A stretch of 64,000 nucleotides of DNA from NCBI GenBank assembly GCA_030142905.1, contig JASJOG010000159.1, positions 682,001 to 746,000 on the forward strand, in the 5' to 3' direction. A program made the position numbers and the translations under genes. This DNA is from Heliopora coerulea (lineage: Eukaryota > Cnidaria > Anthozoa > Scleralcyonacea > Helioporidae). Under the pieces are notes generated by a model, which had not been told where the DNA came from, did not search any database, and saw only the letters and a program-made list of their open reading frames with translations. Positions 51,450-60,300 of this stretch are shown piece by piece (position 1 is the first letter of the stretch; every line of letters starts with the position of its first letter).

Positions 51450-53770
51450 GTAACTCAACCTAAATGGTGAAAATGACAGAGTACTGGAGGTGGACCTTGG
51501 ATAATCAAGTTTCTATGGATTTTTGAATTGGGTTCGATTAAGTATCGCATCAAGTATCGATGAAAAAATTTACAGGCCCTTGACATTGGTGTGTGAAAAT
51601 CGTCTTACATCTCAACCAGGAAAATCAGAGCTTTAGTCACTAAGTCGTAGATCTTTCATTGGCCTTTGATTTGTATATCCCCAAACTGTTTGGGCCAAAC
51701 AGTTCAGAAATCGTTATTCCCAAAAAAAACTTGTTATTTTTTGTTCAAAGAAGGCAAACCTTGAAACGAGGCCTCTTTGGGCGGTCGTTTTGACAATTCG
51801 CACCACAGTGTGTACCCCAATATTTTGAGTTGAGTTCTATTTTCGAATGTGTTACTGGAAATGTTATTATACTCACAATTTTGAAATTGACGGGTTTTTT
51901 TTGAGTTTTTTTTTTCTGATGTCCGCTGCGGCCGATCGATCCTGGTAAGAGTAAACAAATACGATGCATGACTTCGACTGTGATTTCTGAATACACGGAA
52001 ACACATTTTCAAGAGCCAAAATTGACTTTACGAGGTCAAAAAAATTTTCGACAATTAGATATATATCGACGATTTAATGGCTGTATTGATGTTTTCACGA
52101 ATAGTCATAACTGTCACCTAACTCGTGTTAGTTTCAGCATTATGCCGGATACAAGCTGGCCACGTTTCCAAATTTTTTTACTTCCATGCTTTTCCACAGT
52201 GTGACTGTGACTATGCACTTGCAATGTTAAATCATTTATCACACTCGTGACCATTGATTAACCTTTACTAAGCAGCGTAGGTTCATTCATAAAATATTCT
52301 GTACAGACACATTGTTCTGGCTGGCTGTTGCGCACCACCTGCGATATGTCATGGCAAAGCTGGGCTATGCTTTATTTCTTCACGTGATCCAACTGCAATT
52401 TCGCAACATCAATTTACTCGGGCTAACCCATCAGATTTCACTCGTCAAGTAAAGATGTCCTGAGAATTATCAAATAAAGAATATCCATGCTTCGATTTCA
52501 AGAGTTCTATTAGAAATTAATATGCACGGGTGAACTTTTGAAGGGACCCTGTAGAGTGAACAAGAATTGAGTTTTCAGAAAAACACACAAGTTCAATTTA
52601 ATTCCGAAAAAAAAATGATCCAAAATTAGAACGCCTCCCAATTTTCGCACCTTCTAAACTCGACTGTGAAAACAGCAAAGTATGACAAACGGCAAGATCA
52701 CACGTCAAAGTTTTGAAATGGACGTGACCAAATAGCACAGCTAAACCACGAAAGTTCGAACAACGATTTGAAATTTTACCATTTAAGGAGACTTTTTGAC
52801 AGATAATATTGTAGTGGCTTCAACCCTTATTTTACAGATTACATTCTGTAGAAGCCAAAAGAGTTTACCAAGCAACTATGAAAAGTGTTATATCGAACAA
52901 AGCGAATATCTTCGACGTATCAACACCTAATTTCGTCTGACGGTCTAGTGCGCTCCTAAGGGCCGTCTATACATGCGATGTTGCACGCACTGATTGTCAC
53001 CCTGGTGTATGTAATAAACGCGTGACAGTCTATGAAGCAAGGTATCCGCCTATGATTCGCTGTAGTTTGTCCTCGACACTCTCGTCAGTTAAACACATAC
53101 TCCACGATATCAGTCGCAAGGCACAAAATCGCAGGTGTAAACAGCCCTTCAGGCTTTAGCCTGAGCTTAACTAGAATGCAAGTTGCTCCAACTTTAAACC
53201 TTGATCTCCTTTCTCCAACAGTAGCCATCAGTTTGCCATGACGAGCGTCAAGCTTGAGTGTGTTCGAATTTCCAATGCGAGTTTTAAAAAACAAATTCCT
53301 TGACTTGCATGGAGTTGCATTCTCATTTTGGCAACGGCCTCAAAGCTCGTGACCGCAAAAGCTGGCATAAGCTGGCTAGCGGCAACTTGGATTTTCAGTC
53401 TGTCAAAGCCATAGGCTTATCAGCATCATGAGTAATACGACCGCAACGATAACTTCATCGTATTTCAGATGATTCTAATATAAATAAAGTTTGCCGTTCC
53501 ATCTAAAATTCGAAGAAACTAGGCCCAATGCAGTAGCATCTATTGCGAATAACAACTTAGAAAGTAAAAGAATTCTTGCACATCAGACTTTTTTGCAGAT
53601 AAGCTTCTTCCAAGAAAACATCACAATTTCGAACGAAACCGTCTTATACAGCCTTGGGATGCCAGAGACTACGATCTTAAATTATTTCTTGCAATAACGT
53701 CAGTTAAAATCTGACCATCGAGATGAACTCTGTACCATTTGTCTGACTGATGAACCAAACGGTACGTCAA
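51450..53770. other. Gene-free stretch
   Basis: No further exon pairs were identified. Short ORFs here lack recognisable motifs. Confidence 0.35.
52417..52460 (-). repeat. Dispersed ~75-bp repeat, copy g (fragment)
   Basis: ACTCGGGCTAACCCATCAGA, then TTTCACTCGTCAAG, minus-strand orientation. Confidence 0.45.
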
Positions 53771-53773
53771 GAT

Positions 53774-54360
53774 TCACTGCACCGTATTTCTCCTTGGACT
53801 TGCTCTACGACTCATCAAGTCGGTAGCTATATCCAGTAGTTGCATGACAGGATCCCGAAGCGCTTGCACTAGTTCATTCATGGAAGCATACTTCCCTTCC
53901 CTCCATTTTCGCAGCAAGGCCATGCATTTTTCCTCAACCGTCGTTTCATTTGCATCGATGATATCAATTTCATTCCACGGTATATTAAGACAACCGCCAA
54001 ATTTTCTCCATGAACTACCGACTTCGTGAGACACTTTAAGCAATACGCGGTCACTTATCTCATCCTCCATCAGCAAATGTCGGAAAATATCCGAGCGTCC
54101 AACCTCAGGGTGTTCTAGCGCCTGCTGAAGTGTACGCCAGCTAGCCTTGCCACGAGCGCGTCTTTCAATTTTGCTCCATAATTGCAGCATAGTTGAGCAT
54201 CTGTGTTCTACGTCACGTTTTGTGTTATTTTCCTTAATAATCCGAATGTCCGCTGTTCCAATGTTTAAACATACAGCCAACTTTTCCCAATCCTTATTCA
54301 CTTCGTGCGCCAGCCAAGGAATATCTCCATTCTGCACTTCCTCGTCAAGTGAGTCGAATT
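53774..54360 (-). CDS. Tandem death-domain exon
   Basis: [20 protein letters not shown] begins the exon after TGCGATAG, in phase with the 43-nt exon. Two death domains of about 80 residues share the W-x-K-L/F-x-x-C-L-N-I signature and helices ending in ..LLRKWREG / [10 protein letters not shown]. Stop at 53774. Confidence 0.9.
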
Positions 54361-57300
54361 CTATCGCAGAGAACACAAACAGATAGTCACATGAATTAAA
54401 TGTTTTGTTTTAACTTTATCACATCATGTTTTAACATCACTCAAGAAAAGCAACATTGTCGCTCAAAGTTCTCCTATTTTGCGTCTTGTCATTGCAACAA
54501 TGAGGACAGGGTGATATTGATATTGCTGTTGCTGTTTGTGTTGACGTAATTGTTGTTGATGTTGTTTTGCTTATGTTGCTGTTGCTGTGGTTGTTGAGGT
54601 TGGCGTTGTGGATGTCATAACTGTTCTTGTTATTACTGTTATTTTTATTGTTGCAGCTGTGTTAGTGGTAGTGGTAGTCATACAGGCGGCGATAATGGTA
54701 GTTGTACTGGTATGAGTGGTAACGGTAGTGGTAGTTGTAGTGCTAGTGGTTATACAATGGTGCTAGTAGAGGTTCTTGTAGTTGTGTTGGTAATAGTAGT
54801 AGTTGTGGTGGTGATAGTAGTGGTTGTGGTGGTGACAGTAGTGGTTGTGGTGGTGACAGTAGTGGTTGTGGTGGTGACAGTAGTGGTTGTGGTGGTGACA
54901 GTAGTGGTTGTGGTGGTGACAGTAGTGGTTGTGGTGGTGACAGTAGTGGTTGTGGTGGTGACAGTAGTGGTTGTGGTGGTGACAGTAGTGGTTGTGGTGG
55001 TGACAGTAGTGGTTGTGGTGGTGACAGTAGTGGTTGTGGTGGTGACAGTAGTGGTTGTGGTGGTGACAGTAGTGGTTGTGGTGGTGACAGTAGTGGTTGT
55101 GGTGGTGACAGTAGTGGTTGTGGTGGTGACAGTAGTGGTTGTGGTGGTGACAGTAGTGGTTGTGGTGGTGATAGTAGTGGTTGTGGTGGTGATAATAGTG
55201 GTTGTGGTGGTGACAGTAGTGGTTGTGGTGGTGACAGTAGTGGTTGTGGTGGTGACAGTAGTGGTTGTGGTGGTGATAGTAGTGGTTATGGTGGTGACAG
55301 TAGTGGTTGTGGTGGTGATAGTAGTGGTTGTGGTGGTGATAGTGGTGGTGATAGTAGTGGTTGTGGTGGTGATAGTGGTGGTGATAGTAGTGGTTGTGGT
55401 TGTGGTGGTGATAGTGGTGGTTGTGGTTGTGGTGGTGATAGTGGCGGTTGTGGTTGTGGTGGTGATAGTGGCGGTTGTGGTTGTGGTGGTGATAGTGGCA
55501 GTTGTGGTTGTGGTGGTGATAGTGGCAGTTGTGGTTGTGGTGGTGACAGTGGCGGTTGTGGTTGTGGCGGTGATAGTGGCGGTTGTGGTTGTGGCGGTGA
55601 TAGTTGCGGTTGTGGTTGTGGTGGTGATAGTGGCAGTTGTGGTTGTGGTGGTGATAGTGGCAGTTGTGGTTGTGGTGGTGACAGTGGCGGTTGTGATTGT
55701 AGTGATGACAGTGGCAGTTGTGGTTGTGGTGGTGATAGTGGCGGTTGTGGTTGTGGTGGTGATAGTGGCGGTTGTGGCTGTGGTGGTGATAGTGGCGGTT
55801 GTGGTGGTGATAGTGGCGGTTGTGGTTGTGGTGGTGACAGTGGCGGTTGTGGTTGTGGAGGTGATAGTGGCGGTTGTGGTTGTGGTGGTGATAGTGGCGG
55901 TTGTGGTTGTGGTGGTGGTGGTGGCGGTTGTAGTTGTGATGGTGGTTGTGGTTGTGGTGGTGATGGTGGTGGTGGTGGTGGTGATGGTGGTGGTGGTGAT
56001 GGTGGTGGTGGTGATGGTGGTGGTGGTGATGGTGGTGGTGGTGATGGTGGTGGTGGTGATGGTGGTGGTGGTGATGGTGGTGGTGGTGATGGTGGTGGTG
56101 GTGATGATGGTGGTGATAGTAGTCGTGGTGATGATGGTTGTGATAGTAGTCGTGGTGATGATGGTGGTGATAGTGGTAGTGGTGATGATGGTGGTGATAG
56201 TAGTAGTGGTGATGGTGGTGGTGGTGATAGTGGTGGTGGTGGTGATAGTGGTGGTGGTGGTGATAGTGGTGGTGGTGGTGATAGTGGTGGTGGTGGTGAT
56301 AGCAGTAGTGGTGGTGGTGATAGCAGTAGTGGTGGTGGTGATAGCAGTAGTGGTGGTGGTGATAGTAGTGGTGGTGATAGTAGTAGTGGTGGTGGTGGTG
56401 GTGGTGATGGTGGTGGTGGTGGTGGTGATAGTAGTAGTGGTGGTGGTGGTGATAGTAGTAGTGGTGGTGGTGGTGATAGTAGTAGTGGTGGTGGTGGTGA
56501 TAGTAGTGGTGGTGGTGGTGGTGATAGTAGTGGTGGTGGTGGTGGTAGTGGTGGTGGTGGTGGTGATAGTAGTAGTGGTGGTGAGGATGGTTGTGGTGGG
56601 GATGGTTGTGGTGGGGATGGTTGTGGTGGGGATGGTTGTGGTGGGGATGGTTGTGGTGGGGATGGTTGTGGTGGGGATCATTGTGGTGGGGATGGTGGTG
56701 GTGGGGATGGTGGTGGTGGGGATGGTGGTGGTGGGGATGGTGGTGGTGATGGTAGCAGGGATGGTGGTGGTGATGGTAGCGGGGATGGTAGCGGGGATGG
56801 TAGCGAGGATGGTGGTGCTGATGGTAGCAGGGATGGTGGTGGTGATGGCGGTGATAGTGGTGGTGATGCTGGTGGTGATAGTGGTGGCGATGGCGGTGAT
56901 AGTGGTGGTGATGCTGGTGGTGATAGTGGTGGCGATGCTGGTAGCGATGCTGGTAGCGATGCTGGTAGCGATAGTGGTAGCGATGCTGGTAGTGATAGTG
57001 GTAGCGATGCTGGTAGTGATGCTGGCAGTGATGCTGGTAGTGATAGTAGTAGCAGTGATGCTGGTAGTGATAGTAGTAGCAGTGATGCTGGTAGTGATAG
57101 TAGTAGCAGTGATGCTGGTAGTGATAGTAGTAGCAGTGATGCTGGTAGTGATAGTAGTAGCAGTGATGCTGGTAGTGATAGTAGTAGCAGTGATGCTGGT
57201 AGTGATAGTAGTAGCAGTGATGCTGGTAGTGATAGTAGTAGCAGTGATGCTGGTAGTGATAGTAGTAGCAGTGATGCTGGTAGTGATAGTAGTGGTAGTG

Positions 57301-60300
57301 ATGCTGGTAGTGATAGTAGTGGTAGTGATGCTGGTAGTGATAGTAGTGGTAGTGATGCTGGTAGTGATAGTAGTGGTAGTGATGCTGGTAGTGATAGTAG
57401 TGGTAGTGATGCTGGTAGTGATAGTAGTGGTAGTGATGCTGGTAGTGATAGTAGTGGTAGTGATGCTGGTAGTGATAGTAGTGGTAGTGATGCTGGTAGT
57501 GATAGTGGTAGTGATGCTGGTAGTGATAGTGGTAGTGATGCTGGTAGTGATGCTGGTAGTGATAGTAGTAGAAGTGATGCTGGTAGTGATAGTAGTAGAA
57601 GTGATGCTGGTAGTGATAGTAGTAGAAGTGATGCTGGTAGTGATAGTAGTAGAAGTGATGCTGGTAGTGATAGTAGTAGAAGTGATGCTGGTAGTGATAG
57701 TAGTAGAAGTGATGCTGGTAGTGATAGTAGTAGTAGTGATGCTGGTAGTGATAGTAGTAGTAGTGATGCTGGTAGTGATGCTGGTAGTGATGCTGGTAGT
57801 GATGCTGGTAGTGATGCTGGTAGTGATGCTGGTAGTGATAGTAGTAGAAGTGATGCTGGTAGTGATAGTAGTAGAAGTGATGCTGGTAGTGATAGTAGTA
57901 GAAGTGATGCTGGTAGTGATAGTAGTAGTAGTGATGCTGGTAGTGATAGTAGTAGTAGTGATGCTGGTAGTGATAGTAGTAGTAGTGATGCTGGTAGTGA
58001 TAGTAGTAGTAGTGATGCTGGTAGTGATAGTAGTAGCAGTGATGCTGGTAGTGATAGTAGTAGCAGTGATGCTGGTAGTGATAGTAGTAGCAGTGATGCT
58101 GGTAGTGATAGTAGTAGCAGTGATGCTGGTAGTGATAGTAGTAGCAGTGATGCTGGTAGTGATAGTAGTAGCAGTGATGCTGGTAGTGATAGTAGTAGCA
58201 GTGATGCTGGTAGTGATAGTAGTAGCAGTGATGCTGGTAGTGATAGTAGTAGCAGTGATGCTGGTAGTGATAGTAGTAGCAGTGATGCTGGTAGTGATAG
58301 TAGTAGCAGTGATGCTGGTAGTGATAGTAGTAGCAGTGATGCTGGTAGTGATAGTAGTAGCAGTGATGCTGGTAGTGATAGTAGTAGCAGTGATGCTGGT
58401 AGTGATAGTAGTAGCAGTGATGCTGGTAGTGATAGTAGTAGCAGTGATGCTGGTAGTGATAGTAGTAGCAGTGATGCTGGTAGTGATGCTGGTAGTGATG
58501 CTGGTAGTGATGCTGGTAGTGATGCTGGTAGTGATGCTGGTAGTGATGCTGGTAGTGATGCTGGTAGTGATGCTGGTAGTGATGCTGGTAGTGATAGTAG
58601 CAGTGATGCTGGTAGTGATAGTAGTAGTGATGCTGGTAGTGATGCTGGTAGTGATGCTGGTAGTGATGCTGGTAGTGATGCTGGTAGTGATGCTGGTAGT
58701 GATGCTGGTAGTGATGCTAGTAGTGATGCTGGTAGTGATGCTAGTAGTGATGCTGGTAGTGATAGTAGCAGTGATGCTGGTAGTGATAGTAGCAGTGATG
58801 CTGGTAGTGATAGTAGCAGTGATGCTGGTAGTGATAGTAGCAGTGATGCTGGTAGTGATAGTAGCAGTGATGCTGGTAGTGATAGTAGCAGTGATGCTGG
58901 TAGTGATAGTAGCAGTGATGCTGGTAGTGATAGTAGCAGTGATGCTGGTAGTGATAGTAGTAGTGATGCTGGTAGTGATAGTAGCAGTGATGCTGGTAGT
59001 GATAGTAGCAGTGATGCTGGTAGTGATAGTAGCAGTGATGCTGGTAGTGATAGTAGTAGTGATGCTGGTAGTGATAGTAGTAGTGATGCTGGTAGTGATA
59101 GTAGTAGTGATGCTGGTAGTGATAGTAGTAGTGATGCTGGTAGTGATAGTAGTAGTGATGGTGTTGGTGGTGACAGTCGCGGTAATAGTGGCAGAAATAG
59201 TGGCAGAAGTAGTGGTAGTATTGGTGGTAGCGGTAGTGGTAGTAGCAGCACATGTTGTCGTTGTTGTTGTTGATGATGATGCTAGTACTGTTACTAGTGC
59301 CGTTGTTATTGCTGTTGTTGTTGTTGTCGTTGTCGTTGTCGTTGCGGTTGTTTTTGTTGTTGTTGTTGTTGTCTTTGTCGTTCTTCTCGCAGTAAGTCAA
59401 ATAACAGCAACTGTTATTTATGCAAGACTAATTTGATATCAAGAAACTTGACAGTGATGATTTTCTTTTGAGAATTTCTCAGACGTTAATGAATTCTCGG
59501 CGACAATTCATTTCTTCTCACCTGGTCGTGTAATGTTGGCGGACAGCTCAGCACATTCTTGTATCTTGAGAACAAAGAAACAAAAGACCGAGGTAAATTT
59601 GAGAAAAAGAAATAAAGATAAATTATACGGAACTAAAAACGCAGTTCTTACTTTAATCAGATTCCTCAAATCAATTGACCACAAAACTTCTTCAGCATCA
59701 TTGGCGGTTCTAATCTCAACTTTAGGAATGCGTTTGAGATCTCCAACGCTGAATTTGAAATCGTGACGTTGGGCAACTTTTGATGTTGAGGTACCACCAA
59801 GATCAAAGTGAGTGGAGTTCTGACAATTGCCAGCCAAATAAAAAGAGACTAGTAACTTTCCTCTTCTCAACAATAGCTTGGCGTCGCTTTCCTCGACCTT
59901 TTGAAAGCCTCCTTCCTCAGCAATTTCAACTTCAGTCCTCAAGCGTTTCGGGTTTTGATAAAGGTTCTCGGTTATTCCTATTATCCTTAAGCAGATGTCC
60001 TTATTTCGAACCCGAAAAAATCCTAAAATCCTAAAATGAACATTCCCTAAAAGAAGGACCAATAATACATGGAGAAGACTATGAAGTGATTTCTTCACGC
60101 GCACCACCCAAACCTTTGACGACTTCTCTATTGGAATAGAGATAACCGTAGACTCAGTGAACAAGCACTTGTCCATTTTGCACTTTTCGGTGATATCATT
60201 CCAGCTGGAGCTCGTCTTATCTTGCTCAAGGACAATGAAATCTGTACCGAGTTCCTTGTTTGCTTCAACGGGAACCAACAAGTTCATTCCGCCAACAACA

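Noticed and set aside
54750..56681. 643-aa Thr/Ile-rich ORF on the minus strand
   Set aside because: Reverse reading of the same array (ACC/ATC/ACT), no non-repeat sequence.
56678..59251. 857-aa LLLSLPAS repeat ORF on the minus strand
   Set aside because: Same array in another frame; no start context, signal peptide or splice logic.
54640..59395. CRISPR-like array
   Set aside because: Units are contiguous without unique spacers, and the sequence is eukaryotic.
58741..59400. 219-aa YYHYQHH-repeat ORF on the minus strand
   Set aside because: Third open minus frame of the satellite.
54712..59436. 1574-codon Val/Ile/Met-rich ORF on the plus strand
   Set aside because: Pure consequence of GTG/GTA/ATA reading of triplet-multiple minisatellites; lies inside an intron and four other frames are equally open.
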